Positions 8,454-18,320 are shown, counted from the stretch's first letter. The stretch: 64,000 nucleotides of DNA from Flavisolibacter tropicus (GCF_001644645.1 NZ_CP011390.1:4460001-4524000); one strand, 5' to 3'. Program-made: numbers and translations. Notes: generated by a model from the letters alone, not told the origin.

Positions 8454-10031
8454 ATGCCAGAAATAAAACCAGATGAAATAAGTGCCATACTTCGCCAGCA
8501 GTTGAGCAACTTTAACGCTGTTGCTGATTTGGAAGAAGTAGGAACCGTATTACAAATGGGCGATGGTATTGCCCGTGTTTATGGTTTAGGAAATGTTCGC
8601 TTCGGTGAACTGGTAGAGTTTGAGAACGGCGTACGTGGTATTGCCCTAAACCTTGAAGAAGATAACGTGGGTGTGGTATTGATGGGTGAAATGGGAGTTT
8701 TACAAGAAGGTGCTAAAGTGCGTCGTACCGGTCAGATTGCCTCTATTAAAGTAGGCGAGGGCATGGTAGGACGTGTGGTAAATACATTAGGTGAGCCTAT
8801 TGATGGTAAAGGCCCTATTACTGGAGAGCGCTATGAAATGCCATTGGAGCGTAAAGCGCCAGGCGTTATCTATCGTGAGCCAGTAAAAGAACCATTACAA
8901 ACAGGTATCAAAGCGATCGACGCGATGATTCCAATTGGTCGTGGTCAGCGTGAATTGATCATTGGTGACCGTCAGACTGGTAAGACCGCTATTGCGATCG
9001 ATACCATTATCAACCAGAAAGAATTCTTCCAAGCTGGTAAGCCTGTGTACTGTATCTATGTTGCGATTGGACAAAAGGCTTCTACTATTGCTGGTGTAAT
9101 GAAAACCTTGCAAGACGCTGGTGCTATGGAGTACACTACCATCGTAGCGGCTTCTGCATCTGATCCAGCTCCATTGCAGTTCTACGCTCCATTTGCGGGT
9201 GCTGCCATTGGTGAATTCTTCCGCGATACCGGACGTCCTGCATTGATCATCTATGATGACCTTTCTAAGCAGGCAGTAGCTTATCGCGAAGTATCTCTTT
9301 TATTACGTCGTCCACCGGGCCGCGAAGCATATCCTGGTGACGTATTCTACCTGCACAGCCGTTTATTAGAGCGCGCCGCTAAAGTTATCGCTAACGACAG
9401 CGTAGCAAAAGAAATGAACGACTTACCTGAAAGCATTAAGCATTTAGTGAAAGGTGGTGGTTCTTTAACAGCGCTGCCAATCATTGAAACACAAGCGGGT
9501 GACGTATCTGCCTATATCCCAACGAACGTAATCTCTATTACTGACGGTCAGATCTTCTTGGAAGGTAACCTGTTCAACGCAGGTATTCGTCCGGCGATCA
9601 ACGTAGGTATCTCTGTAAGCCGTGTGGGTGGTAACGCGCAGATCAAATCCATGAAAAAAGTATCTGGTACATTGAAGCTTGACCAGGCTCTTTATCGTGA
9701 GATGGAAGCCTTCTCTAAGTTTGGTGGTGATCTTGACCCAGCTACTAAACTGGTTATTGACAAAGGTGCTCGTAACGTGGAAATCCTGAAACAGCCTCAA
9801 TATGCTCCAGTACCTGTAGAAAAGCAAGTAGCAATTATCTACTTAGGTACACAAGGTTTACTGCGTGATGTACCTGTACGTCGTGTAAAAGAATTTGAAG
9901 AGAATTTCTTGTTAGAAATGGAAAACAAATTACCTGAAGTATTAGCGCAGTTCAAGCAAGGCAACCTACCTGACGAAGGCATGAAGAAGATGGTAGACCT
10001 GGCAAACAGCTTGATTCCTCAGTACAAGTAA
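8454..10031 (+). CDS. atpA: F1Fo ATP synthase subunit alpha
   Basis: This is the non-catalytic nucleotide-binding subunit of the F1 hexamer. The 525-aa product has the N-terminal beta-barrel (about 25-95), the nucleotide-binding core with the P-loop GDRQTGKT at 171-178 and the segment [17 protein letters not shown] (Walker B region), and the helical C-terminal domain. Length and motifs are normal, and the gene appears intact. Unusually, it is separated from atpH by about 5.2 kb with a SusC/SusD pair, has its own promoter motif, and is followed by a terminator rather than by atpG. The gamma, beta and epsilon genes are not in this window. Confidence 0.98.
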   Translation: MPEIKPDEISAILRQQLSNFNAVADLEEVGTVLQMGDGIARVYGLGNVRFGELVEFENGVRGIALNLEEDNVGVVLMGEMGVLQEGAKVRRTGQIASIKVGEGMVGRVVNTLGEPIDGKGPITGERYEMPLERKAPGVIYREPVKEPLQTGIKAIDAMIPIGRGQRELIIGDRQTGKTAIAIDTIINQKEFFQAGKPVYCIYVAIGQKASTIAGVMKTLQDAGAMEYTTIVAASASDPAPLQFYAPFAGAAIGEFFRDTGRPALIIYDDLSKQAVAYREVSLLLRRPPGREAYPGDVFYLHSRLLERAAKVIANDSVAKEMNDLPESIKHLVKGGGSLTALPIIETQAGDVSAYIPTNVISITDGQIFLEGNLFNAGIRPAINVGISVSRVGGNAQIKSMKKVSGTLKLDQALYREMEAFSKFGGDLDPATKLVIDKGARNVEILKQPQYAPVPVEKQVAIIYLGTQGLLRDVPVRRVKEFEENFLLEMENKLPEVLAQFKQGNLPDEGMKKMVDLANSLIPQYK

Positions 10032-10053
10032 GAGTCTATAACTCCTTATATGA

Positions 10054-10081
10054 GGCAGCACGGAAGTGCTGCCTTTTTTTG
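10054..10081 (+). terminator. Intrinsic terminator after atpA
   Basis: GGCAGCAC (10054-10061), loop GGAA, GTGCTGCC (10066-10073), then seven Ts. It shows that atpA is transcribed as a single-gene unit. Confidence 0.88.
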
Positions 10082-10303
10082 TTTAGGGATTACGGTTAGC
10101 GTTTTAGACGTCTGGAGGCGTTTTCAATACTGAAATATTCGGGACCCCGGGGTTCATTTTTTAAGATTTATAAAGAATTCTACCGAATAAATAAGTGCTT
10201 TTAGCGAATAGGGCATCTGTAATTACCCTGTAGCGAATACATTACAAAAAATATGTGTTTCTTTGCGGCTCACTAAGTGCAACCACCTAACTACCACGCC
10301 GCT

Positions 10304-13300
10304 ATGAGAACTTTTTACTCTCGGGCCCTATGGGTTCTTGTTCTTTTATTTCTGTTATCTACAGCTGTATCTGCTCAATATGTTACTGGTCAAATTATAC
10401 GTCCCTGTACATCTTCAACCGGTAAAAATATTTTAGATCCTAATAACGCTACAGATGGCTCATCGAATGACTATGCATCAAAAGCAATAACCGGATTTGG
10501 AACCACAACAGCCATTCCTGATATTGATAACTCAGAGATACCGTATAAGCCTGTTCCTCCTTACGCGTTAGAACCATATTCTGATTTGAGGAGAGGCCCG
10601 GATCACTTATTTAGTGATTATGTGCCTGATGTAAATGGCGGCGCATATTACATGCATTATGACGGAACAAACTTCTTGTTTCGATTTCGTATGGGTACCA
10701 TCATACCTGGAGCTAAAGGATATAGCTTGTTGTTTGATACAGATGGTAAGTTTGGACCAACGGGTCCTAATGCTGACCCCAACTATGTGCCGGCCACTAC
10801 AGGAACAGGAGGAAATCCTGGTTTTGAAATAGAAATTGTTTTGTGTACAGGCGGTGCTAACGATGGCATACAGGTTTATAATGTTGATGGTACCGATAAG
10901 CCTGGAGCTTCAGTAGTAACCAACTTAACTAACTGGCTGAACTACTCGCAAATTGCCATAGCTGCAACAGCGGATAATGGCGATCCTGATTTCTTGTTAG
11001 ATTTTTATGTGCCGAAGACTGTTTTTACTGGCGCTCCCTTTAATTTGGATTTAACAACAACGCGTTTGAGGGTTATCCCTACCACTGTTATGTCTCCACA
11101 GGGTGCCATTGGCGGACCTAAATCTGATATCTATGGTTTGAATGACGATGCCTATCCAAACACCAACGTGGAATATGAAACATTGTTAGGAGCGCAGCCT
11201 GGGCTTTTAATTTCGGATTGGGGTGGTACCAGTACAGCAACTCCTTCAAAGCAGTGTACAGCACCACCAACGATTACGAATAGCTCTCTTGCGGCAGGCA
11301 ATGTTACTATAACAGGAAGCTGGACAAAAGGGAGCCTAACCGGATTAGAGCAAACTACTGCTACGATTAAAGTGTATAAGATACCTTCCGGTTCTACTAC
11401 TGGTACTTTAGTAGCTACCATTCCTAACATTACTTCAGGGATTAACAACTGGTCAACGGCTAGTATAACACCAGCTATAAATGTGAGTGCAGGAGATGTT
11501 ATCTATGCTACTGCAGTAGCAACAAATGAAAGCGAATGCTTGAAGAGTAATACACTACAAGTACCCCCAACATGTAATGCTTCAAATAGGCCAAGTATAC
11601 CTACGTTTGATGCTACATGTACGAGTACAAATAAAGGTATTTCTGGTACTAATTATACTAATACCAATTGGACAATCCATATTGATAATTTATCTACTAA
11701 TACGTTTTATAGTAGTAAAAATGCTGCTGATCAAACAAGCGCTGGCTTTGGGACAGCAGCAATAACTGGTCCCAATTGGACTTTCTCTGGTGGTTGTAAA
11801 ACAGGTAGTCCAATGAGCGAAGGTGCATACAAAATATATTATACTGATGACAATAATGGAGGTTGTGCGTCTGAACCACTTTATTTGTGCGTTGGAGCTG
11901 GTAGTAATAAAATAGCAGGAACATTAACAGCACCTGCCATTACAACTCCAAGTGGTGCTGTATTTAATACAGCTACCAGAACTATTTCAGGGACAACTGA
12001 TGCAACTACAAATGGGACCTCTTTAGTTTTATACGTAGACGGCGTTCCAAGCGCAAGTACAACGGCTACAGCTGCTGGGGCATTTACATTCTCAAACTTC
12101 AATATGCTTGCAGGTTCTCCAGGCCTAAGCTTCTCGTCAGGTCAAAAGTTGTATATCACAAGTGAGTATAATGCCGGTACGGCTAAAACCAGCTATTGTG
12201 CGGCACAAACACCGACATATAATATAAGCTGTTATACAGCACCTCCAATTATTAATACTAATAGTCTTGGTTCTTTAACTATAGGACAAGCCATTACTGG
12301 CACTTCTATTAGCCCCGCCGGAACTACAATAAAAATATATACAGCAACTAGTCCAACTACTCCAGTAGCTACTATAACTGTTCAAAACGATGGCACTTGG
12401 ACAACAGGTTCATATGTTGCTTTAGCAAACACTACTTATTATGCAACTGCGCAGGATGGCTCTTGTGGAGTAAGTATACAAACCGGTAGTATCACTACAG
12501 CCTCTGGAGCTACCACTGGTCGATGTGCCGCGGCATCTATTACTACCAGCCCTTTGTATTCTTCTACAACAAGTGTTGGTGGTGCAATTGGGAGTTCCGC
12601 AACTGCAGCCAAGATTATGCTTTATGAGGATGGTAATCTGCTAGATTCTTCAGCTTCATTAACTAGCGTATCAACATGGACCATTTCTAATTTAAAATTG
12701 TATGCCGGAAATGGGGCTACTACTGGTAAATTGACGCTAGCTGTAAAAGAAGGTATTAAAGAGGCAGAAGTGTGTTCAAATTCATACTTTGTGTTGCCAT
12801 CTGGATGTGTAACACCTTCAACCGGATCGCTTACTATCACTCCTGCGGGTAGTCAAACAATTGCTGCTGGACAATCTGCCACTTATGGCTTTCAGTCACC
12901 AACAAGTGGTGTATTCTATTCAATAGTAGATCAAAGTTCTGGTGGCTCTTTGGCATCAGGTGTATGGTCGACAGGTACTGATTTTTCAGTTATAACAAGA
13001 CCGCTGACCACAAATACGGTTGCAGTTGTAAAAGGCGCGAGTCTTACAGCAAACGGCGAATCGTGTTCGGCAACTATAGCTTCACGTTCTGTATCCGTGA
13101 CACCAGCACCACTGCCTATACATTTACTAGAATTCAATGGTAGCCATAAAGAAAATGGGAATGTATTGTTTTGGAGAACTGCATTGGAAGTGAATGCGAG
13201 TCATTTTGAAGTGGAACGTAGCACTACGGCTTCTAATTTTAGTAAAATCGGAAGGGTTAATCTTCAGGGATCCGGCTCTGTATATAGGTTTACTGATAAT

Positions 13301-13660
13301 CAGCTGTCGTCGGCAACAAATTATTATCGCTTGAAAATGGTAGATACTGATGGTACATTTAGTTATAGCAGAATCATTGCCATACATAGTGAAGGAATGC
13401 TGCAATCAACAGCTGTATGGCCTAATCCGTTCAGTGAAGAACTAAATATTGAAACCTATTTAAGCGAAAGCGGAAGGATTAATATTCGCTTATTGAATGA
13501 AAGCGGTAGCCAGGTAGGTTTTAAACAAGCAGGAGGTCATCAAGGCATCAATAACATCAAGTTTGAATGCCCTAAAAACTTACCTCCAGGCATTTATATC
13601 TTGCAACTTCAAACCAATGAAGGGATGAGCCAGCAAAAGCTGATCCGTATAAATAACTGA
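10304..13660 (+). CDS. T9SS-dependent secreted protein with repeated beta-sandwich modules
   Basis: This is a large surface or secreted protein of unknown binding function. The 1118-aa product starts at the ATG at 10304, which gives a clean signal peptide (hydrophobic core LWVLVLLFLLSTAV, cleavage before QYVTG). A GTG 27 bp upstream is less likely. The N-terminal 300 residues form a Gly/Asp-rich region (FDTDGKFGPTGPNADPN). Residues about 310-930 are Thr/Ser/Gly-rich and read as several Ig-like or 'surface-exposed' beta-sandwich repeats. Residues about 936-1025 (PLPIHLLEFNG, HFEVERSTTASNF) are the Fn3-like module that usually precedes the sorting signal, and about 1030-1118 is the type A sorting domain (VWPNPFSEELNIE, LPPGIYILQL, KLIRI). 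A terminator follows at 13670. Confidence 0.88.
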   Translation: MRTFYSRALWVLVLLFLLSTAVSAQYVTGQIIRPCTSSTGKNILDPNNATDGSSNDYASKAITGFGTTTAIPDIDNSEIPYKPVPPYALEPYSDLRRGPDHLFSDYVPDVNGGAYYMHYDGTNFLFRFRMGTIIPGAKGYSLLFDTDGKFGPTGPNADPNYVPATTGTGGNPGFEIEIVLCTGGANDGIQVYNVDGTDKPGASVVTNLTNWLNYSQIAIAATADNGDPDFLLDFYVPKTVFTGAPFNLDLTTTRLRVIPTTVMSPQGAIGGPKSDIYGLNDDAYPNTNVEYETLLGAQPGLLISDWGGTSTATPSKQCTAPPTITNSSLAAGNVTITGSWTKGSLTGLEQTTATIKVYKIPSGSTTGTLVATIPNITSGINNWSTASITPAINVSAGDVIYATAVATNESECLKSNTLQVPPTCNASNRPSIPTFDATCTSTNKGISGTNYTNTNWTIHIDNLSTNTFYSSKNAADQTSAGFGTAAITGPNWTFSGGCKTGSPMSEGAYKIYYTDDNNGGCASEPLYLCVGAGSNKIAGTLTAPAITTPSGAVFNTATRTISGTTDATTNGTSLVLYVDGVPSASTTATAAGAFTFSNFNMLAGSPGLSFSSGQKLYITSEYNAGTAKTSYCAAQTPTYNISCYTAPPIINTNSLGSLTIGQAITGTSISPAGTTIKIYTATSPTTPVATITVQNDGTWTTGSYVALANTTYYATAQDGSCGVSIQTGSITTASGATTGRCAAASITTSPLYSSTTSVGGAIGSSATAAKIMLYEDGNLLDSSASLTSVSTWTISNLKLYAGNGATTGKLTLAVKEGIKEAEVCSNSYFVLPSGCVTPSTGSLTITPAGSQTIAAGQSATYGFQSPTSGVFYSIVDQSSGGSLASGVWSTGTDFSVITRPLTTNTVAVVKGASLTANGESCSATIASRSVSVTPAPLPIHLLEFNGSHKENGNVLFWRTALEVNASHFEVERSTTASNFSKIGRVNLQGSGSVYRFTDNQLSSATNYYRLKMVDTDGTFSYSRIIAIHSEGMLQSTAVWPNPFSEELNIETYLSESGRINIRLLNESGSQVGFKQAGGHQGINNIKFECPKNLPPGIYILQLQTNEGMSQQKLIRINN

Positions 13661-13669
13661 TAATCAATA

Positions 13670-13702
13670 ATAGTCAGTAAATATTACTGGCTATTTATTT
13701 TA
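13670..13702 (+). terminator. Intrinsic terminator after the T9SS protein gene
   Basis: ATAGTCAGTAA (13670-13680) pairs with TTACTGGCTAT (13684-13694) with one G-T pair, and a T-rich tail follows. It sits directly upstream of the next promoter. Confidence 0.75.
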
Positions 13703-13705
13703 TAG

Positions 13706-13737
13706 TTTGGTTTATAAAATAAACCAGTTTATGTTTG
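13706..13737 (+). promoter_or_regulatory. Consensus Bacteroidota promoter for the TonB-receptor operon
   Basis: TTTG at 13706-13709 and TATGTTTG at 13730-13737 are separated by exactly 20 bp, a full match to TTTG-N19-21-TAnnTTTG. The receptor ATG is 20 bp downstream. It is the clearest promoter in the window. Confidence 0.8.
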
Positions 13738-13756
13738 CGGTACAATAGTTATCCAA

Positions 13757-16003
13757 ATGCGACTGCTACTTTCTAGTTTTATTTTCTTCTTCTGTCAGAC
13801 TCTTTTAGCACAAACCACTTTAACAGGGATCGTAAAAGATGCAAAGCAAAATGCTATTCCCGGAGCCAGTATTTCATTGAAAGAAACATATGATGGGGCT
13901 ACCAGTGATTCAACGGGGCGTTTCTCCTTTAAATCAACAGAAAAAGGAGAGCAGGTGCTAGTAGTAACAGCCATTGGCTATAAGCCATTTGAACAAAAGC
14001 TTTTGCTGCAAGGAAGCAATCAGCAAGTAACTATTACCTTAAAGGAAGATGTAACCGAATTAAAAGCCGTAGTGATCTCTGCTGGAGCATTCGAGGCCAG
14101 CGATCGTAAAAAAACAACAGTACTAAATCCCATTGATATTGTTACCACAGCTTCAGCCAATGCAGATGTAACAGGTGCCTTAAAAACGCTACCAGGGGCA
14201 CAGCAGGTAGGTGAAAGCGAAGGTTTGTTTGTAAGAGGTGGAACGGCTGCAGAAACCAAAACATTTATAGATGGTACATTGGTCAATAACTTTTTCTATA
14301 GCAGCATTCCTAATGTAGCTACACGTGGGCGCTTTAATCCTTTCATATTTAAGGGTACCGTTTTTAGTACCGGGGGGTATTCCGCCTTATATGGTCAAGC
14401 GCTTTCTTCAGCAGTCATTCTGGAGTCTATTGATCTACCAGAACAGAGTTCTGCAAATTTGGGTGTTTCAGTAATAGGATTATCAGGAGGATATCAGCAA
14501 TTAGCAAAAGATAAACGATCATCCTGGGGCGTAAGCTATGGATATACCAATCTCTGGCTGGCATTTAAGGCCATTAAGCAGAGACAGGATTTTTCTCAAA
14601 TACCTATTTACCATACGGCAGATGCCAATTTTCGTATTAAAACGTCCCGTACAGGTATGTTGAAGTACTATGGCTATTTTAGTACAAACAAGCTAGGTTT
14701 CACAGAACCAAGCATCGATACATTGGGTTTTAATGATGCATTCCGCCTTTCCAATTTCAATATGTATCATAACCTGTCTTATAAGGAGAGTTTAAATAAT
14801 GGTTGGAAAATCATTGTTGGTACCTCTTTTACAAACAATAAGGATGATATAGAAGGATACCTGCAAAATGGTGAAGACAAGAAAGTTGTAGTAGAAGAAT
14901 TAGAGAGAAAGAATTTTGCATTAGATAGCAAGAGTAGTTTTGTTAATGGCAGGCTGGTATTGGAGAAAAAGCTGCAGGGACTAAGCATGTTGCGCTTTGG
15001 AGGTGAATATAACTATAGTAATGAAAAGCCTATTATTACTACTTATAATGGTGCCGCCTATAAAAATAGTTTAGTGCAAAACGTTAGTGCGGCATTTGCT
15101 GAAAGCGATATTTACATCACCAATAATATGGCAGCAAAGATTGGTACGCGTGCAGAGTATGCTTCTGTAATTGATAAAATTAATATCGCTCCAAGAGTTT
15201 CATTAGCCTACAAGCTGGGCACAAATAGCCAGGCATCGGTAGCATACGGCATCTTTTATCAGAATCCTGAAAACCGTTATTTGCCTGCTATAACAGATTT
15301 ACAGTTTGCAAAAGCCACACACTACATAGCGCAATATCAAAAAATAGCAAGCGACAGAACACTGCGTGCGGAAGTCTTTTATAAGAAATATGATAACCTA
15401 ATTAAAACAGATTATCGAAATAATAGAGAAGTTGCTATTAATAGTAAAGGCTATGGTGAAGCCAGTGGATTTGACTTTTTCTGGCGCGATAAGAAGACAT
15501 TCAAGCAATTTGACTATTGGATATCTTATTCATATCTTGATACAAAGCGTGATTTTATAAATTATCCTCAGGCTATTCAGCCTTCCTTTGCAGCAAGGCA
15601 TACAGGGTCGTTAGTAGTAAAGAAATTTGTAAGCAAATTAAAAACGCAGTTCAATGGTTCTTATACCTATGCTTCTGGCCGCCCTTACTACAATATAAGC
15701 TATGATAATACAACAAGTAAGTTTAGTATAATGGATCAAGGTAGAACTATTGATTATAATAGTTTGAGCTTAAGTGTAAACTATTTGCCCAATGTGTTTA
15801 AGCAAGGCGGAAACAAATTCACTGTACTGGTATTCTCGATTAATAATGTATTAAACAGCAAACAGGTTTACGGTTACAAATACTCGTATAATGGATATCG
15901 AAAGGAAGCGATTACTCCATCGTCAAAGATGTTTGTTTTCATTGGTGCCTTTATTTCATTTGGCGTAGATCGTACGCAGGATGTGATCAATAACAACTTG
16001 TAA
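13757..16003 (+). CDS. TonB-dependent receptor with carboxypeptidase-like N-domain
   Basis: This is an outer-membrane active transporter for an unknown ligand. The 748-aa product has a signal peptide (residues 1-19, ending LLAQ), a carboxypeptidase-D-regulatory-like beta-sandwich (about 20-100, LTGIVKDAKQNAIPGASI), a plug domain (about 120-235, with LPGAQQVGESEGLFVRGG and ALSSAVILESIDLP), and a barrel of about 500 residues. It is clearly shorter than SusC proteins and has no SusD partner, so it belongs to the smaller FecA/CirA-like receptor class with a CarboxypepD_reg domain. It is first in a five-gene same-strand cluster whose later genes encode a periplasmic protein, two membrane proteins and a winged-helix regulator. 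Confidence 0.9.
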   Translation: MRLLLSSFIFFFCQTLLAQTTLTGIVKDAKQNAIPGASISLKETYDGATSDSTGRFSFKSTEKGEQVLVVTAIGYKPFEQKLLLQGSNQQVTITLKEDVTELKAVVISAGAFEASDRKKTTVLNPIDIVTTASANADVTGALKTLPGAQQVGESEGLFVRGGTAAETKTFIDGTLVNNFFYSSIPNVATRGRFNPFIFKGTVFSTGGYSALYGQALSSAVILESIDLPEQSSANLGVSVIGLSGGYQQLAKDKRSSWGVSYGYTNLWLAFKAIKQRQDFSQIPIYHTADANFRIKTSRTGMLKYYGYFSTNKLGFTEPSIDTLGFNDAFRLSNFNMYHNLSYKESLNNGWKIIVGTSFTNNKDDIEGYLQNGEDKKVVVEELERKNFALDSKSSFVNGRLVLEKKLQGLSMLRFGGEYNYSNEKPIITTYNGAAYKNSLVQNVSAAFAESDIYITNNMAAKIGTRAEYASVIDKINIAPRVSLAYKLGTNSQASVAYGIFYQNPENRYLPAITDLQFAKATHYIAQYQKIASDRTLRAEVFYKKYDNLIKTDYRNNREVAINSKGYGEASGFDFFWRDKKTFKQFDYWISYSYLDTKRDFINYPQAIQPSFAARHTGSLVVKKFVSKLKTQFNGSYTYASGRPYYNISYDNTTSKFSIMDQGRTIDYNSLSLSVNYLPNVFKQGGNKFTVLVFSINNVLNSKQVYGYKYSYNGYRKEAITPSSKMFVFIGAFISFGVDRTQDVINNNL

Positions 16004-16143
16004 TGGTGTTGTCACTGTCTTAGGTAAATTAAAACCATCGACAATTGTAAAGATTAACTATCCGCCTATGACAACGCTACATCCTATGGAAATAGAGAAC
16101 GTAAAGCTTAATTGATTTAAAAATATATAATCAAACATTCGTT

Positions 16144-16800
16144 ATGAAAAAGATAGCCTTATTTGTTATTAGTAGCTTCATTGTGGCTAAGTCGTTCGCA
16201 CAAAGTGAAAAATATCTTAAAGCCATGGAAGCTAAAGTCGCTATTGTAGAAACCATGCGCAGTCCAGATGAATTAAGGGACTTAGCCAATACTTTTGAGC
16301 GTATTGCTGATGCCGAAAAGAATCAATGGCAACCCTATTACTATGCGGCTTTGGCGCAGGTAAACTCAGGTTATGCTTTAAGCAATGGCCAAATGGGTGG
16401 TCTTGCTGATAAGCTGGATCCCATTGCAGACAAAGCAGAAGAGTTGATTAATAAAGCTGAGGCTCTAAGCAAGGATAATTCTGAAATTTTCATTGTAAAG
16501 AAAATGATTGCCACACTTCGAATGATGGCCGATCCACAAAATCGTTACATGCAGTATGGGCCCAAAGCACAACAGGCACTAGATGCCGCGAAGAAATTAG
16601 ATCCTAACAATCCAAGAGTGTATCTGCTGGAAGGGCAGGATAAGTTTTTTACACCAGAACAATTCGGTGGCAGCAAGACTGTGGCAAAACAATTGTTTGA
16701 AACAGCCCTCGGTAAATTTGAGACATTCAAGCCGGCATCTTCCATTGACCCAACATGGGGGAAAGGGACAACACAGTATTTTTTAAGCCAGATTAAATAA
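16144..16800 (+). CDS. Periplasmic helical protein of TonB-receptor operon, function unknown
   Basis: The 218-aa product has a signal peptide (residues 1-19, SFAQ) and is otherwise Ala/Lys/Glu-rich and helical. The central segments (NQWQPYYYAALAQVNSGYAL, ADKAEELINKAEALSKDN, AQQALDAAKKLDPNNPRVYLLEG) have the spacing of TPR-like helix pairs, including the typical 'A...LDPNNPR.Y' turn. It is predicted to be a soluble periplasmic scaffold or an adaptor. It lies 140 bp after the receptor gene and 20 bp before the first membrane protein gene, so it is probably part of the same transcript. No catalytic motif is visible. Confidence 0.75.
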   Translation: MKKIALFVISSFIVAKSFAQSEKYLKAMEAKVAIVETMRSPDELRDLANTFERIADAEKNQWQPYYYAALAQVNSGYALSNGQMGGLADKLDPIADKAEELINKAEALSKDNSEIFIVKKMIATLRMMADPQNRYMQYGPKAQQALDAAKKLDPNNPRVYLLEGQDKFFTPEQFGGSKTVAKQLFETALGKFETFKPASSIDPTWGKGTTQYFLSQIK

Positions 16801-16820
16801 GTTTGTTACCATTGTAATAC

Positions 16821-17396
16821 ATGGAAGATAAATTTTCACCACAGGAAAGTCTGCTCTTAATTCAATCCATGATTGAAAAGACAAAGAGTGGTATTAGCGG
16901 AAACCGCTTCTACTTCTTGCTTTGGGGGTGGATCACTTTTATTAGTATTCTGATCCAATTCTTCTTAAAAGTAGTAGTTGGTTATAAGCACCATTACCTG
17001 GTATGGTTTATTACTGTTGTGCCGATAGTGATTACTATTTTACACACCAGGAGGAAGGGGCGAAAACATGGTGTGCGTACCTATGTTGGGGAAAGCATGG
17101 GAAACTTGTGGACAGGTATTGGCATATCTTTCTTTGTATTAGTTTTTCTGATTTCAAATACAGCGCAGGGATGGCTCATTGGCTATCCCTTCTTTATACT
17201 TTTCTATGGGTTAGGAACTTTTATTTCCGGAAAGATCCTGCAATTCAAACCTTTTGTTATTGGCGGAATTATTAATTGGATACTGGCTTGTGGTGCTATA
17301 TTAGTGCACTTTGATTACCAGATGTTATTTGCTGCAGCAGCTATCCTAATTAGCTATCTCATCCCGGCCTATTTAATAAAGTCAGAAGCTAAATAA
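16821..17396 (+). CDS. Integral membrane protein, paralogue A of tandem pair
   Basis: The function is not recognised. The 191-aa product has a short amphipathic N-terminus (SPQESLLLIQSMIEKTK), then about five hydrophobic segments (near residues 31-52, 55-75, 95-118, 120-142, 146-184). A basic loop HTRRKGRKHG separates the second and third. It aligns along its length with the next gene (shared patterns QES.L.IQ.MI, LLWGW, VRTY.G, FY/LYG). The gene pair is the result of tandem duplication. The location between a periplasmic protein and a winged-helix regulator suggests a role in sensing or in transport across the inner membrane, but this is inference. Confidence 0.75.
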   Translation: MEDKFSPQESLLLIQSMIEKTKSGISGNRFYFLLWGWITFISILIQFFLKVVVGYKHHYLVWFITVVPIVITILHTRRKGRKHGVRTYVGESMGNLWTGIGISFFVLVFLISNTAQGWLIGYPFFILFYGLGTFISGKILQFKPFVIGGIINWILACGAILVHFDYQMLFAAAAILISYLIPAYLIKSEAK

Positions 17397-17402
17397 TATT
17401 TC

Positions 17403-18023
17403 ATGGAAGAAAGAAGAATGACGGAGCAGGAAAGTATGTTGATCATTCAGCAAATGATTCATACCGCTAAAAACGAACAAAAAGACAATGGTAAAGGTTG
17501 GATTCTTTGGGGTTGGCTTTTATTGGCTGCTTCAATCTTAACCTTTTTTAATATTCAGTTCCGCTGGTTCTCCACTTTTTTCTTTTGGAACGCATTTGGT
17601 GGTATAGCCTTACTCTTTTTTATTTATACGGTGATGCGATTTTTTTTTGGTAAAGGACAGGAGCCAGTTCGTACGTACACTGGAGACTTATTTGAAAGAC
17701 TAAATATTGGTTTTTTTATTTTTCTGGCTTTTATTATTGTATCGATCAATATGGGAGTTGGTCCTGAAAAGGGTTTTTCTATATTGATTGGGTTATATGG
17801 TTTTTGGGTGCTCATATATGGTACAGCGCTTAATTTTAAGCCTTCCATAATAGGAGCATATATTACCTGGGCTATTGCATTCGTAAGCCTGTTCATCAGA
17901 GAGTTTCAATGGATCATGCTGTTGCATGGGGTGGCCGTTTTATGCGGTTACATAATACCTGGCCATTTAGCTAATGTCGAGTTTAATAAAATTCAAAAAG
18001 AGACGAGTCTGAAAAGTGTTTAA
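17403..18023 (+). CDS. Integral membrane protein, paralogue B of tandem pair
   Basis: The 206-aa product is a diverged copy of the protein encoded 6 bp upstream. It has the same start (TEQESMLIIQQMI), the same LWGW motif at the first membrane helix, the VRTYTGDLFERL loop, and five hydrophobic segments ending in GYIIPGHL (paralogue A has SYLIPAYL). An ATG five codons in (17418) is an alternative start. The C-terminal tail FNKIQKETSLKSV is cytosolic by charge. The last 8 bp overlap the regulator gene, which indicates translational coupling. The function is unknown. Confidence 0.75.
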   Translation: MEERRMTEQESMLIIQQMIHTAKNEQKDNGKGWILWGWLLLAASILTFFNIQFRWFSTFFFWNAFGGIALLFFIYTVMRFFFGKGQEPVRTYTGDLFERLNIGFFIFLAFIIVSINMGVGPEKGFSILIGLYGFWVLIYGTALNFKPSIIGAYITWAIAFVSLFIREFQWIMLLHGVAVLCGYIIPGHLANVEFNKIQKETSLKSV

Positions 18024-18306
18024 AGATCTTGATCCTATATTACATTCTCAGTTGCGCTTAGCCGTTATTTCTCTGCTTATAGGAGTGAAAGAAGCGGAGT
18101 TTACGTTTATTAAAGAAAAAACAGGCGCTACTGCTGGGAACTTAAGTGTGCAAGTACAAAAGCTAAAAGAGGCTGGCTATATTGAAGTGGTTAAACAGTT
18201 TAAGGATAATTACCCGCAGACCATTTGTAAAATTACCCAAACGGGTATAGCTGCTTTTGAGCAGTATGTGAAAGATCTACAGGCCTATATAAATAAAAGC
18301 CCCTGA
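18016..18306 (+). CDS. Winged-helix DNA-binding regulator (MarR-like, PF13601 type)
   Basis: The 96-aa product is a single winged-helix domain: HSQLRLAVISLLIG (helix 1), FTFIKEKTGATAGNLSVQVQKLKEAGYIEVVK (helix-turn-helix plus recognition helix), then the wing (PQTICKITQTGIAAFEQYV). This layout fits the small 'transcriptional regulator' family of about 90-100 aa with no effector domain. It starts at a GTG that overlaps the end of the upstream membrane protein gene by 8 bp, so it is co-translated with it. The likely target is its own operon, or the effect may be relayed by the membrane partners. The stop codon TGA lies in the loop of a hairpin. Confidence 0.82.
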   Translation: MFKDLDPILHSQLRLAVISLLIGVKEAEFTFIKEKTGATAGNLSVQVQKLKEAGYIEVVKQFKDNYPQTICKITQTGIAAFEQYVKDLQAYINKSP

Positions 18307-18320
18307 AAAGGGGCTTCGGT
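18296..18320 (-). terminator. Terminator hairpin between convergent genes
   Basis: AAGCCCC (18297-18303), loop TGAAAA, GGGGCTT (18310-18316). On the minus strand the stem is followed by TTATTTATAT, so it can terminate the T9SS gene read from the right. On the plus strand the run of Ts is missing. The TGA stop of the winged-helix gene sits inside the loop. Confidence 0.65.
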
